Positions 1 to 12,912 of a DNA stretch of 64,000 nucleotides are shown one piece after another. Positions within the stretch are counted from its first letter, which is position 1; every line of letters begins with the position of its first letter. The notes beneath the pieces are model-generated. The model saw only the letters and a program-made list of their open reading frames with translations, did not search any database and was not told the origin of the DNA. The position numbers were made by a program, and so were the translations under genes. Origin of the DNA: Marchantia polymorpha subsp. ruderalis (lineage: Eukaryota; Streptophyta; Marchantiopsida; Marchantiales; Marchantiaceae); assembly GCA_037833965.1 (NCBI GenBank), contig AP031356.1:4672501-4736500 (forward strand), in the 5' to 3' direction.

Positions 1-2230
1 TTCCTTCCTTTCTCCGGGCACGAGAAAGTCGAATCTGCTGTGGCAAGTTTCTTGGATCGCCTCAATTATTTTCCCCTAACGTAGGTACAACATGGGTTGT
101 TACTTGCTCGGTGGCGAATACAAAAACCGCAAATCGAGACACTACAGTGAACAAGTTGTGAACCGGTTGTACTGTTTGGCCTAACAAGCAAATAAATTCT
201 GCTAAAAGGGACTGAAGAGGCATTCGTGGTTTAATGTTTCCTAAATCCATCCTAGAAGTGCAATAGTGTTGGAAATCTAGATATGTTCATGCAAAGAGGT
301 CCTTACTACGCGCTCCTCATGTAACGTGAAAAGGTCGGCCTCCAAAGGGGAAAATATGGCCCTTCGCTAGTAGAGTATACATTTCTCATATTTTTTAAGT
401 GTGACTGAAAACGGTTTAATGTCAAGAAAACTAGAAAGAGAACCAAGTACTGATAAATTAAAAAGGAAGTAGAGAAAATGTACTCTCCTATTGTTACACA
501 AAATTATAATGTAGAAATATCCCGTGGTAACTTCAACTTTCGAATCTACAAATCTAATTACAATCCTTCCTATGGATAACTGGACCCATTTCTTTACCTT
601 ATACAAAGCTAGGATTATGCTGTGTGCACAACGATCACCAATAGATGCATTAGTATTTGCTAAGATGAATTTCTCTTCATAATTTGATTCAACATTTATC
701 TCAAGTTCATACTATATTGATGAACGCTTCTAACTACTTTCCAACCACCACAATTAGGATAAAACAAATTTTGTAATCATTTGTATTATAAAATTTTTTT
801 AACTATTTTCTTTCTTACATTTGCTTAGCTACTTTCTTAAAACACTTTTATTCTTGTACTGAATGATAATGTTAATGATGGTGTTAAGTCTAAATTTTTT
901 TTTAATTAAAATGTGCTCATGAAATTCGGGCTAACAATTGCATATATTCTCACATGCCTTAACATGTACCAAATTTTTTTTAAAAAAAAAATGTGACGAC
1001 CAGGAATTATTTTAATCATATCTCCAAAAAAATTTGAAAAAATATAAAGACCAGAGATCAATTCAATCATTTTTCCAAATATGCGGTATGAGTTTAAATG
1101 TTAAATTTATTATAATATAATGGATTAAAAAATCATAAAATAATATTTTATTTTCATATGAATTATATAAATGCTGGATGCACCAAAAAAGTACATAAAT
1201 TTTTTTTTTAAATAACAATCAAAAAGAAAATTTTCCCTTTCAATTAATTTTTAAAATATTTATAGTATATGGAAACAAAAAAAATATTGCAAACTTACAA
1301 ATATTGATAATTAGACATCAAATTTTTTTCAATTAACTTTAGTAAATAACTTAAATTTTTCAAGAATAGAGATATTTTTCAACAATATGTAGCATAAATA
1401 ACGGAGTTTTATTGAATAAATTTAAACTGATATATTATATTTATGAGCTAAATACATGCAAAAAACGTTAGTTCCCCAATATAAAATTAAAAATAACAGA
1501 CACAAATCACGTAGACTTTTTCAGCACAAAATTGACTAAATTGAGTTCGAGCTTCTTTCAAAATATGTTCCTTACAATCAATAAGTATAATTTGTGGGGA
1601 AAAAATACATATAGTGAAAACTATCTATTATTTTGAAATTTGAAAAGTGAAATTATCTGATTATATTATTATCTGTGCATTATATATGATGAATCAAAAT
1701 TACCATCATCATTCTTATACTGATTAAAAAAAATGTCCATCATTTGGATATGGTTTTTTATTTTTATTTTTATGGAAACGCATATTAAACGATTTTATTA
1801 AATGGTTTTGAGTTACATTGTTTTTCATTTTCAATGCTTTTTTATTGGTTATCATTTTTACCAATATATATTAAACTAGATATCTAAAAATCTTCATATA
1901 TATAAGATTATATTTTACTATTTTATTCCATTTTATTATCCTTTATAAGAATATATAATATATTTCATCTAGAAAATATACCTCTAATATTTCTTCTGAC
2001 GTCGCCTCCTATAAATATGAGCCTAAATTTCTTATTTTGTTTCAATTTATCGATCGACTTCAATCTATATGACATGGTCCTGAAATTTGTTCAAAACTAC
2101 TTCCAAAGTCTCAACTGTTCTGGTTTTATCATTATATAGAGTAAAAGAGACCCTGAACCTGTCATCATTTCCAGACATACATGAACTAAGATCGCTTCGC
2201 TCATCAAGTTTAATGTCATAAAAAAAGGAA
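1..2230. other. Intergenic, AT-rich after about 0.6 kb
   Basis: No gene recognised. The first 350 bases have moderate GC and a 62-codon minus-strand frame (62-250) that matches nothing I know. From about 600 the sequence is very AT-rich with runs of A and T and stops in all frames. This looks like decayed repeat or intergenic DNA. Confidence 0.5.
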
Positions 2231-2236
2231 AAAAAA

Positions 2237-2761
2237 ATGGGAAGACGCCAGTACAAGGATGATTTCTCAAGCCGAGGTTTCATCTTCATAGAACAGAAAA
2301 TTGAAGATTCCGGTTTTCTAGTAATAATTTTTTTCAATGTCATACTATATCCAATATATGATGTCCATGCTAAGAGCGTCGCGAAAAGCAGCCTTGTGAC
2401 GTTGGAGATTCATTCAGGCTTGTATGGTAACCTCCTTTACCTTCTCACAGACCCAATGGCCGGTTTTTTGTGGGGGTTTGACCGCCCCTCGTCATCTTCT
2501 ATTCGTCGGCTCGGCACTTACTTTGAGCATGGTGTTCGATGTCTCTTCCATTATCTTTATAATCAAACCGTACTCCTCGTTTCCGAGGATTTTAGTGACG
2601 AACGTGAACACGGAAGGTGCCGAGGGTCTCAATCCCGAGACAATATCGTCTTCCAACTTTCTGCATATGGTGGTTGGCTCCTAGGACCTGAACGATTGCA
2701 AGTCATTACAGGAGATGAGCTCATCAGATCGTGGCTCTGGCTGCAAGCTAGCTCATTATAG
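2237..2761 (+). CDS. Unrecognised 174-codon open frame (doubtful)
   Basis: This open frame begins just where base composition changes from AT-rich to near 50% GC. The product matches no family I know. It has no clear signal peptide or repeated motif; an early hydrophobic stretch (about residues 25-42) is the only visible feature. Overlapping open frames occur on both strands, and part of the minus strand around 2500-2700 also reads as protein-like, so the coding strand is uncertain. It could be one exon of a gene, a decayed gene fragment, or chance. Confidence 0.15.
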   Translation: MGRRQYKDDFSSRGFIFIEQKIEDSGFLVIIFFNVILYPIYDVHAKSVAKSSLVTLEIHSGLYGNLLYLLTDPMAGFLWGFDRPSSSSIRRLGTYFEHGVRCLFHYLYNQTVLLVSEDFSDEREHGRCRGSQSRDNIVFQLSAYGGWLLGPERLQVITGDELIRSWLWLQASSL

Positions 2762-5450
2762 ATTAGAGATAGAGAGTGAAATCTCCTCACAACGAATAAA
2801 AGGATCAGCAGGTTGTTTGGAGGGTTTCTGCTCTCGTTTGTAGTGCATCGAGGAACAACAGATAGAAGATGACAGCCATCATCATCTCTTCAGTGGACAC
2901 CCAACGACCATGCGAAGGTGGTGAACTCCGCAACACAGGCAGGTACGGATTCTCTTTATATTTGATTTTGTGAACAAAAATCCATTTGCCATGGGGGTGG
3001 CTAGGTTTCCAGCAGCCGCCCACGACACCTTGAGTCCACGAGATCACTTTCTAGGCCTCCATCAAATGGGATCAATCTGCACCTCAGGCCGTATAGAGAA
3101 CCAAAAACTTATGATTTGAGTTCCTTAGCCCTAGGGTTGGTATCGCCAAAAAAATCGATCGCAGGTTACGGATATCTAGTGGCATGTGCCTTGCGATATC
3201 ATGGGCTTCCCCTCACGGCAACTTCTCTCCAGTTAAGTGTTTTTTTAAGGCTTAGCCTATTCTCTGAATATATATCCTGAAAGATTCAAACGAGTATACT
3301 GCCTACGGCGATTGTGCAACAGGCAAGTATGTAGATTAAGTTATCTAGACTCATGTTATATGGCCGCTAAATATTCATCCGAACAAAACAAGGGGGACTT
3401 TGTGACGAATTCATGATACAGAAGCCGACATTTCTTGTCAAGAAGAGGCAAGCGGAAAAAGAACTTGAATATTTTTATGACAAGATGATTATTTAGAATT
3501 TCCTTTTTGTCAAATTATAAGAATGAACATTTAAGACACAATTTTTTTTCCTTTGTTAACGTAAAAGGCTGGATTTTTTCTATGCAATGATGTGGGAGCA
3601 GGATAGAGTAACCGTCTGCTAAGAACAAAAAACAAAAAAACTCGTTCTGACTTCATTAAACAGCTGTAAAAGAGTTCGGGGCAGAATGGCTCTACTCAAC
3701 TCTACACATTTTCCACACCAAACACTCTATTATTATATATCAAAAGAAGTCTCTACTGATAAGATTCTGTAGCCTTACCCTGTTTTGATTTATCTCCAGA
3801 GCTAAAGATCAGGGGAACTCCACTGTACAACCTGTTCCTTATCACTGACTGCTTGGAACAGACTCCTATGCCGTCAAAAGCCTCGCAAGGAGCCTAAACT
3901 GAAAGCATTCTCCACTTGTGGTTATAGGGCTGCGTATTAGCGGGGTACTCACTCAAACAGATTACTGCCATAAAGAACAGTTCACTGAACTTTCTCCTCG
4001 TGTGGTGTGCTCAAAGAAAGCTACTCTGCCACTTAACCCTCATGAGGATTTTTGGCTTAGTTTGAATGTGCGCAAACATCATTGAATAATCTGCGCAATC
4101 TCAAGCACAGATGACAAGTTCTGAGATAAGAGAAGTCCCTCCTTGGAAGCAGATGTCTCTTAACTTTCAAAACTTACTGACAGAAACTTTTTCTCTTCTC
4201 ATGGACCAGATAAGGCTGGCTGTCACACATCCGGAATGAATCTGTGATCAAATCTGTGCCAGAGGAAATCGCAGAACAGACTATGGAATTGGCATGCAAG
4301 CTCTTGTCTTTGTACTTTGACAAGAATCCAAGCAACAAGGTCAGGATCCCAACAAGTACTGAAAGATCATGGAGGAGGTTAATACAGTACCCAAGCTGCT
4401 AATTATCTTGCCCCCTCCAGTTTTCTTCAATATGCCATGGACGACTGTTTGGGAAAGTACATGGACTGAAACAAACTCAGATGTCCTAACTCCATCTCTT
4501 CTTTGGGGTTCAATCCTAGCCAATCGAATAGTATATAATATCATGAGGAAGCTGAAATTCCTGAAAGGGCACTGGTTCGCCTTGCTACACGGAGAACGCG
4601 AATGTACGATCTATGAATTTAACCTTTGAATTCGAACGAATTTGAGTACAGAGGGCATGACAGGATAGAGTAACATACAATCGATTCTGAAGGTTATTAC
4701 TATAGTTAGCAAGAAGGTTTGAATGACTGATTTGGAAGCTTAACAAAGGTACAAACTGATCGCAACAATCCACGAATTGAATCCAATGATCAACAATGCT
4801 GCAAGGGATCCTCCCGCGGCATCTGAAGTATACTTCACGCAACTCCACTGAGTATCAAAGTAATCATGGAGAATCGTCGATCTGAGACGCCTTTTGGGTT
4901 TGATAGGACGAGGGAGGTGGAGGGAGACTAGAACCTTGGAGGATTGATATGTTCAGCAGTCACACTGCCATCAGGGACAGCATGAAAGCTCATGATCTAC
5001 TGGTCAGATTATAAAATACAAGGGCTTCTCTCGATATCTTGTATTGCTCTAGACTCATTCCGATAGGTGAAGTCAGCTCGTTGCGTCCGCATTTGATCTG
5101 AATCATCCAAATTCTATCTTTCTTTCTTCGAAAAAGGAATAACATTTTAAACATCGAGTATACAATTATTTGCACTGTCCAGATTGAAACGTCATCTAGA
5201 CCTAATATCAGGGTCTCGGAAAAGACATGAAACTTTGATGCTCATAGAATCTGCCACCGGGATCACAAGCACTCCCACTTCCATGGAAGCGATTCGTAGC
5301 CGTACGAGCCGGATCCTCTATCTAGTTCCGGTTACTTACCCTAACTTCTGAGTAGCTCAACTCGAGCACTAATCAACCATGTTCATAGTATCTTTCAGTC
5401 TACGAGATGGTATTCATCTTAATTTATCGCGAGGAAGTTCAAAACATATT
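2762..5450. other. Intergenic, mixed composition, no gene recognised
   Basis: Moderate-GC sequence with several short open frames (for example 2805-3047 minus and 4369-4629 plus, 80 and 86 codons). None resembles a known family, and none is flanked by splice sites that extend it convincingly. It could hold a non-coding transcript or UTR exons of a gene I cannot resolve. Confidence 0.4.
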
Positions 5451-6239
5451 CTTGTCGTTCACTGAAGTATACTTTTCCCGCCGAAAATTCATTTCACTTT
5501 AGCCAAACGTTATGAATACTATGCTTGGAGATAAACTAGAACATATTTTCCGCAATATTTTTTAATGTTATGGGTTTCATTTTTTTTTAATTTCCCTACT
5601 GAATAAGAATATTATATACTCATGATTTAAAATAATGTATCAAATAAAAAATGTAAGTTTCAAATAACTTAAAGACTGTTATACCTTTTTTTTAAGATAA
5701 TTTTTATTGACAGTTTACTTGAAAGATTTCAAGGTATGTGCAATTTAAACATAATCAAGTGATATTTGTTTAATAAACTAAAAAATTGTAGATTAGACAG
5801 AATAATTTGATTAATATATTCAATCATATAAACATTCATTGAAAAATTCTTCAAACTTTATCTATAAAAAGTTAATCTTCTATAGTTAAATAATAATAAT
5901 GCAACATGAGCTATATTCAAGTGTCTAAGATTACAAATGAATGATGATTTTGAGTAAAAATTCAATAGATTTAAAATGTGGCTTTACATGAAATGAATGC
6001 TCAATGCAAGAATTTCTATAAGATCAAAAGTTAATATTAACTCATATCTTAGGTTTACTTCTAATTGATCTAACTCTTTATCTTTCTTAGTGTTCAATCT
6101 AAGACTTTTTTGCTACCCTATATGAATGGAAGTGCAAGACACACTTCTCACTAAACAGCTTGTAGATTTTTAATAGATTTTGTTCATTCTGTGAACTAGT
6201 CTCGGAATAGCAAACCACATATTATTTTGTAGTTGTGCA

Positions 6240-7740
6240 ATTTTTTTGTTTGTGAAAATTTAAAAAATTTCATGCAATCCTTGTTACAATTCTGAGGTAT
6301 GGATTGTGTATTACAAAGATGGACCGTAAAATCATTTTGGTTGAAGCATGTAGAAAGAAAATTTGACTACGTAGTAAACAAAATTTTTTCAATATTTTAT
6401 AGTGTAAGACTGGTTGTGAATCGTTATTAGAACTAATCAAAGAGTATAAGTAATCAAAGAACATAATTAGTTTAGTTATAACTAAATTTAGCTCATTATG
6501 AATAATTATGATCTAGCAATTATGTCTATACTTGGCAAAATTATCAAAGTAATTTTAGATTTGTTGAGCAAACATTATTATTTAATCTCCTCTCAAAATC
6601 CATATTTTTAGAAAAAAGACTTTGATAACATGTCAGTTTTGATTGGTGTGAGTACATAATAGAAATTTCTTTGGATAGAATAAGTGCAAAATTGACTTTG
6701 TGAAAAATGAAAGTTCTAAAAGTTTCAGCGTCTCAAATATCATGCTGTCATTTCAACTTGAAAACAAAAAAATTTCCACAATATTTATATAGGCCAATGA
6801 CATGTTGCCACATAATGAAAATTAGTTAAACCTACCAAATTATATTTTTATAAGTAAATTGAATGATAATTATCATGTTTCATCATAGTAATTTCTCAAG
6901 TAGTTAATTAGAGAGATACAAAAGATACTTTGAAGCATGTATGCAGAGTTTACAAAGTTCACTATGTGAGAAATTGTTTTATCAATAGAAGATTGAATTT
7001 CACTATAATCTTGGAGTATCAATGAAAAATTATATTTAAATGATGAGTGTAGAGATTGTGTAAGAGTATGTTTTGAACACAAAATTGTTAAATAATCTTT
7101 ATCATTTAGAATCATGGTGAGTTATCAAAGAGCAAGTTAAGGTAAATTTGAGTAAGAATACTTTTGGAGTTCACAATACTAACAAGGAAAAATCTTCACT
7201 TACTGATATTATTGAGCTAAAGATTGATCATTATATTATTTATGATGTGACATAAGGATAAATCTAGTACTGATAGATCAAATTCTTGAAGATCAAGAAT
7301 TGAAAGAGCAAATCCATTGTTGATGAGTCTTTAGAATGTGCATCTGACGATCACTTAGATTCAGCTACCGGGAGTTCATCAAATTGTTTTAATATGGTAA
7401 GAATATTTTGTGCATAGATTCATACATTTTTTAACATCATTATATTGACACTAACGAAGGTGATGGCATTACGTTGATCTTCAAAGTAGTGGAATCTTCT
7501 CGTTATAGAGAATTTCAAACCTTTTTCACTAAACTTGAGTGTATTGCTACTAGAAAGCGTGAGATTCAATTATTGATGAGTATCAAAACTTGGTAATTGA
7601 TAAAGCTTCCAAAAATTCAACCTTACATTAATTGCAAGCAGAAGTTCAATCCAATACATGACAAGAGTAAAATAGTTATAGCCGTATTGATGGTTAGAAT
7701 ATTATGTGAACTCTAGGTTGACTTTCATTAAGTTTTAACT
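6240..7740 (+). mobile_element. Ty1/Copia retrotransposon fossil (integrase and RT remnants)
   Basis: Plus-strand translation shows scattered similarity to Copia polyprotein: the C-terminal side of integrase near 6.3-6.4 kb, and the segment just before and into reverse transcriptase near 7.45-7.65 kb. The order fits a single Copia element. The body is AT-rich, heavily broken with many disruptions, and has no identifiable LTR pair, so it looks old. The outer limits are approximate; fossil sequence may extend from about 5.6 kb. Confidence 0.45.
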
Positions 7741-7799
7741 CAAATGGCTTTTTGATAAACTGTCATGATTCTAGTATACAAGAATCATTCTTCAGGTCC

Positions 7800-8410
7800 G
7801 CATTCTTAACATACTCTTTCACAATCTTTCACTCATCATTCAAGTTCAACACTCATTTACACTCCTAAGTGATTTATAAATTCAAATCTTCATTGATGAA
7901 ATAAATCTTCATAGTGATTTTTTTAAACCTGCTTGAGAGTATTTGTTTGAATCTCTACATAAATTATTTGAAAAAATATCTTAGCTATATATGATAGTCA
8001 TCATCCAATTTATTTTTATAAAATTAAACCTTGATATGCATGATCAAGGTTTATATGATTAATATGTGACAAAATTTTATTGATCTGGATTAATATTATA
8101 TACACTTCTTTGTTTCTAAGTTGAGATGCCGACATGCCATTGAAAGTCTTGAAACTTCTAGAATATTCATTTGTCATTAAGTCAACTTTATACATCGTTA
8201 AAAACAATGAAACTTTTAATATGTAATTAAATCAATCAAAATTAAAGTTAAATCAAAATCTCATCTCTTTAGAATCTAGATTTTGATATGAGTCAAAATG
8301 GTACTCCTTACTTCTAAAAGTATTTACATATTTCACCAAGTTTAAACTTGATAGCTAAACTTAATCATAACTAACTAAAATAAGTCATGATTAAACAAAA
8401 ACTTCACCCA
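7800..8410 (-). repeat. Dispersed LTR-like repeat, copy A
   Basis: This stretch is similar, in the same orientation, to 58.5-59.63 kb. The best-matching part is about 8105-8405 against 59310-59625, and a second block lies near 7.84-7.92 kb against 58.61-58.70 kb. On the minus strand the far copy carries a TATA-like box, so the pair looks like solo LTRs of one retrotransposon family. Divergence is high and copy A lacks about 400 bp present in copy B. Confidence 0.45.
8025..8053. repeat. Short inverted repeat inside LTR-like copy A
   Basis: An 11-bp arm starting TAAACCTTG at 8025 is matched by its exact reverse complement ending at 8053, with a 7-nt loop. It is one of several short inverted duplications in the window. 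Confidence 0.7.
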
Positions 8411-9700
8411 AATCTAATAGAAGTTTGAAATTATTACTCAAAAGAATTGAGAAATGACTTACATGCTTACTTTCTAACTTAGCTTGTTCATTGCGTAATA
8501 TTGTGGCATGAGCCAAAACTTTTCAAAAATAACAGGAAAAAAGGAACGACAAAAAACTCCTCTTAGAATTGATTTTTCACCTACTTCAGACATGAATAAT
8601 ATTTTTTATTCCTCTAACAAGATTCATTTTTTCATTTTTTCAGAATTTTATTGGGTAACATATTTTACAAATATTCATAATCTAGCTTTTCATTCATTAA
8701 ATAAAATACATGCATAATCGTAATATCAAAAAATTTGATATACTATAGATCAAGTAATCTGCATAATACATGTTTAAGTTGGAAATACGTTTTTTGATGT
8801 TGTTGTCAAAGCTTTTAAAAAAATAATGTATTTTACTTATCTGTAACTCGAATCTTAGCATGACATTTTTATTTTAGCCAAATATGCATTTTTTTAGAAA
8901 TCTGTGTATGCTCTTTTACGTTTCTCAGGAGTCTACGTGTGATAATTTGCCTTATTACATCAAGCTAAAGAAGAGAAATTGTCAATTATTATCAAAAAAA
9001 ATTGCTGTCAGTCACATGTAAAAAAAATGTAATCAACCGTTAATTTTTCTTCTCCAAAAGAAACCAAAAAACTATGAAGGCTTTTTTCTATTTTTTTCAC
9101 TTAAATATTCATTTTATTCCAAATCACAATCAATCAGCAATACAAAGAAGTTCTTTGCACTCAAAGTACCTATATATCTTCAATATATCAAAAATACAAG
9201 ATCTAGGATATTTTTAATTTCACATACTCGAGTAAAAGATATTACTTTCTTAGTTTTCCATACAGTAAGGAAATAAATATATAGGTTGGTAAGTGACTGA
9301 ATTTTCTTTTTATGACATTTAAAAGTAAAATTAGATAGTGATTTCAGAATCAGATAGTGAGAGTGTCATGTTCTCTTGTCTCTCTGCCTAATATCATATT
9401 ATCAAGGACCAATCTTATCATGCATTGCATTACATTAAATCATTTTGAATATGAATAACAAAATTCAACTTGAATCTGTGTTTAATCATTAATTTGTAGA
9501 TGATAAACTTCTAACCTTGTGACGATTTGCTTTAAAATGTTGAACCCGATCTCTTGAACTTTTTCTTTTTTTGATCTAATTAAGAGCACTTTTAGTTAAA
9601 GGTATAAACATACAATTTCTGAATACCTTGATGTCATCTTCATGTACTGTAGACTTTTTTGAAAAGATTTTGAAAAACAAAATACAATCAAAAAATCACA
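8411..9700. other. AT-rich intergenic, no gene
   Basis: Low-complexity AT-rich sequence with short open frames only (for example 8508-8717 plus, 69 codons, no similarity). Nothing functional is visible. Confidence 0.5.
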
Positions 9701-10396
9701 AAAAAAGAAAAAGATCTTCAAGAACAATTCCTAGCGAATGCTAAGAGAACTAGAACAATGACTAATGATGTTACTAATGTAACAACCTAAATCAAAAGTT
9801 ACTAGCTCCAATGAAGAATAGAAGTTCTCTACACCTATATTATGAGCTAGTCTAATTTCTTCATACCTAGAACAGCTAATAAAAACATGCTCTTCATTCT
9901 CAATATGTCCACCGTCACATAACTCACAAATATGTTCACTCCCATCAAAATTAAAACAACGTCCTTACTTAATTCCAAGCATATGAGATCCAATTATGTG
10001 CCAAGCAATAATATAATGCAAGGACATAGAGAAGACCGCAAGTAGATATTTTTGTTCACTGTAAATAAGCATAGGATTCACATGAAGTTGATAAAATTGC
10101 ATTTTGATGCATCGCTTGTTTTAAATAATGGTGAAAAAATCCTCTTGACAATGCTCTTCAAATGCTATTGGTTGCAATTTTCAATTGCGTTCCATCACAT
10201 TTCACATCCCCAAATCATCCCATAGGACGTATGTCATCCAAAGCTTGAAGAGATTAGTGAGAAGCATCAAGAAATCTCATACTTTTTATGTAAATGATGA
10301 TAAGTAGATAGCATTAGCCTCTAGAGCTAGACAACATGATTCTGCAAGAAAAATAGCATATGTAATTTGAATTATTACACGCAATCTTCTTGTAGT
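9700..10396 (-). mobile_element. LINE (non-LTR retrotransposon) remnant, 3' part of ORF2
   Basis: Read on the minus strand, 9.84-9.96 kb encodes a zinc-binding reverse-transcriptase tail (zf-RVT): a Cys-x2-Cys pair followed by E-H-V and a conserved I-R-L-A-H-N block, typical of the C-terminus of plant LINE ORF2. The frame is broken by stops and a frameshift. It is the left half of a LINE whose reverse transcriptase lies at 11.93-12.88 kb; the order (RT to the right, zf-RVT to the left) fits a minus-strand element interrupted by the Copia-like insertion between them. The 3' end and poly-A tail were not located. Confidence 0.65.
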
Positions 10397-10621
10397 TGTT
10401 GAAGTCAACTCCAGTTAAGGAATAATCTCAAGTCCTAGCTATAAATAGCTATGACGGTCGACTTGACTGGAGATAAATACCTTGGAGTTCACCTTGTACA
10501 ATAAGTCATCGGACAAGACCTGAAGTAAAGTGTTGAAAGTTCTGGGTGGACGTAGCCCTCCTCGTGAGGGTGAACCACGTTATTTCTGTGTCGCTTTCTC
10601 TCTTGGATTTTACCGTTCACA
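10397..10621 (+). repeat. 5' LTR of the nested Copia-like element
   Basis: Begins TGTTGAAGTC and ends CCGTTCACA, directly followed by the primer-binding site. It aligns over its full length with 11701-11925. Confidence 0.8.
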
Positions 10622-10639
10622 ATTGGTATGAGAGCCGAT

Positions 10640-10885
10640 CATGAATGACAATCAGTCACGGACGCAATAAGTCGCGGGCACAATAAAGCGTGGACGTGGT
10701 AAGTCACGAGCGGTAAGACGTGAGCACGATCAAATTTCAGACAACATTTAGTCGCGGGCGACAGTGAGGGCTAGTTGCGGGCGCAACAAGTCGCGGGCAA
10801 CGGTGAGAGATAGTCACACATGACAATCAATTGCGAGCGCAGTCGATCGCAGGCAACTATGAGAGTTAATCACAGATGATGATCA
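10640..10885 (+). repeat. GC-rich degenerate minisatellite in the Copia leader
   Basis: About a dozen imperfect units of roughly 14 to 23 bp with the core AGTCGCGGGC lie between the primer-binding site and the body of the element. The GC content is far above that of the surroundings. Confidence 0.7.
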
Positions 10886-11364
10886 GTCACGACCAACATA
10901 GATTTTAAGTTTCATGTCAGTGGATGTGTGTCTTTCAATTAGCCTTGTTCATTGAAAGAGGGGGAAAATTCTCATGAACTTTATACTGACAACTAAAATT
11001 TTTTGTTCACAAATACAGTTTTGGGGGAATTTTGATCGTTATGTAATTAATGATCAAAATGAGCACCGGTATGTAGTTGTGGGGAAGTTTAATCATTATG
11101 CGATTAATGATCCAAATGTGCACGGTACAAATTATTTACATGAAGCACAACAATATTAGGTATTTTATCAAACAAGAGTGTTTGATAAAATGATTGAGTT
11201 AGTTGATGGTAAACTCTCATGATTGAGCTTGTCAAGATTGACGGTAAATTTAATCTAGTTGATGTGTTGATCAAAGTTATTTTTATAGAGAATTGCAGGC
11301 GACACTGTGTTATCATGTAGGTTGTGCATGAGCAGTAGAGTTAGAGTTTCCTAACGTAGTATCT

Positions 11365-11690
11365 TTAGTTATTTCTTTATATATTTACTCTATTATGTGA
11401 TGGCTACGGCTTAAAAGTTTTTAACTCGTGTAAAGAGGAGCCTTGTATTAGTTTTCTTTCTATAATTTCATGCGGAGTAATGATATAGATTACGAGATTT
11501 TTGTTCTCTCTATGCTAGTTGGTATTAGTTAACCCTTTATGTTATTACTCTATCATGTTATGACTACGGCTTAGTTCTAGTTAACTCTTGTGTAAAGAGT
11601 GGCCTTATGCTAGTTTTCTATCTTCAACTTCCTGTGGAGTAATAATGTATGTTAATTTCCTCTTAACTCATTGTTCCTTAATGTGAGTTA
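11365..11690 (+). repeat. 160-bp tandem duplication in the Copia 3' UTR
   Basis: Two units about 160 bp apart share TTACTCTAT, the GGCTACGGCTTA-like block, a GTGTAAAGAG-like block and GGAGTAATRATRT. The same two-unit arrangement occurs at 61.86-62.13 kb in the other Copia fossil. Confidence 0.65.
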
Positions 11691-11700
11691 AGAGTGAGAC

Positions 11701-11925
11701 TATTGAGATTAACTTCAGTTAAAGAGTAACTTCGGGTCCTAGCTATTTATAACTAAGATGGTCGTCTTGATTGGGATAAATACCTTGGGGTTCACCTTGT
11801 ACGGTAAGTCTTTTTGACAAGACTTGAAGTAAAGTGTTGAGAGTTTTGGGTGAACGTAGCTCTCCTCGTGAGGATGAACCACGTTATTTTTGTATCGCTA
11901 TTTCTCTTGGATTTTACCGTTCACA
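11701..11925 (+). repeat. 3' LTR of the nested Copia-like element
   Basis: Begins TATTGAGATT after the purine-rich AAGAGTGAGAC, and ends CCGTTCACA before the ATAGT target duplication. It has the same 225-bp length as the 5' LTR. Confidence 0.8.
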
Positions 11926-12880
11926 ATAGTGAGATCTTTTGCACCCTCTCTGCAAGCTTCCAACATGTCTTCTTACAACCAAACATCCACATTTGTGTTT
12001 CATATAAAACAATCGACAACAAAAAGCTTGTAAATAAAAAAAATCTAAGACTTCAAGACACTATGTGAGCTTTTACTACACCAATTAACCAATGAATATG
12101 GAGTTTTGTAACTAGCTTCTACTCTCTTTTGCACTCAAACTATAATCATAAGAGATATCAATGCCTATACATTTATAACTCTTCACTTGTTAGTATCTTT
12201 GTAACAGAACTAAAACTTGGATCTAATATACACTATCATAAATCTAGACTTTTCCATATTTATCTTTGTCTAATTTTGGATACAAAACCTTGCCAAAGTG
12301 TCTAGGTGTTTTTGTGAACTAATGTCATCACGTGCTAGAAATATGATATCATCTGCATACAAGAAAGATTTGATGACAAATTTTTCAAGCTTGGTATCTT
12401 CATTATCACATTCCTCCACTCTTTGTGATCATTTATGAAAACTCCAAATAGAGTAGGAGAGAGTACCTTGAATGACTCTGATGATACTCAAAATTTCTTC
12501 AGTTTGATAACGGTTGATCTTGGTCCAAATAGAGTGGTGTAACATGCTCACAGCTGTTAGAAGATGTGGTGGTACTTCAATGGCCGTTATTCACATCTAA
12601 TACATACTTTGGTTTGTATGTAGGCAAGTAAATAATGTGAAAATAAATTTCATGGATGATAGCAAAAGGATGCACTATTTTAATAAGCTTCCATCTTTGA
12701 ATGCATCATGCTATGGCATGTTCTGACGCAAGATTCTATACTCTTCAGCCACCAGAAAACATAATGATCCTAAGATGTAAACATCAACATTCTAGTGTCA
12801 CTTTCTGGAAACTATTTAACTGCTATTCTGATCCATTCATCGAGATGATAGTAAGAATATAATCTTTTAAAAATATTCAT
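11926..12880 (-). mobile_element. LINE remnant, reverse transcriptase region
   Basis: On the minus strand, 12.3-12.6 kb encodes non-LTR reverse transcriptase: an L-S-P-T-L-F-G-V-F motif near 12.45 kb and the catalytic Y-A-D-D-I-I-F-L-A box at about 12345-12359 (reverse strand), then a K-S-R-F-M-I-V block. This is the upstream half of the LINE whose zf-RVT tail lies at 9.7-10.4 kb. Several stops and frameshifts interrupt it, so it is inactive. The endonuclease and ORF1 were not found; the right-hand limit is approximate. Confidence 0.7.
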
Positions 12881-12912
12881 ACTCCCACAATGTTTTTTTA
12901 GAGTCAAATTGT

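Larger units (their letters stand above)
10397..11925 (+). mobile_element. Copia-like element with paired LTRs, nested in a LINE (fossil)
   Basis: Two 225-bp direct LTRs (10397-10621 and 11701-11925) both end TTCACA. The primer-binding site starts next to the 5' LTR (TGGTATGAGAGCC, initiator-Met tRNA type) and a purine-rich tract precedes the 3' LTR. Flanks GTAGT (10392-10396) and ATAGT (11926-11930) form a 5-bp target duplication with one mismatch. Roughly 34 substitutions, mostly transitions, separate the LTRs (about 15%), so the insertion is old. The interior is only about 1.1 kb: a GC-rich repeated leader, a short region shared with the fossil at 60.8 kb, the distal RNase H/tail region and a duplicated 3' UTR. 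It is broken, or it was always a non-autonomous derivative. Confidence 0.8.
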
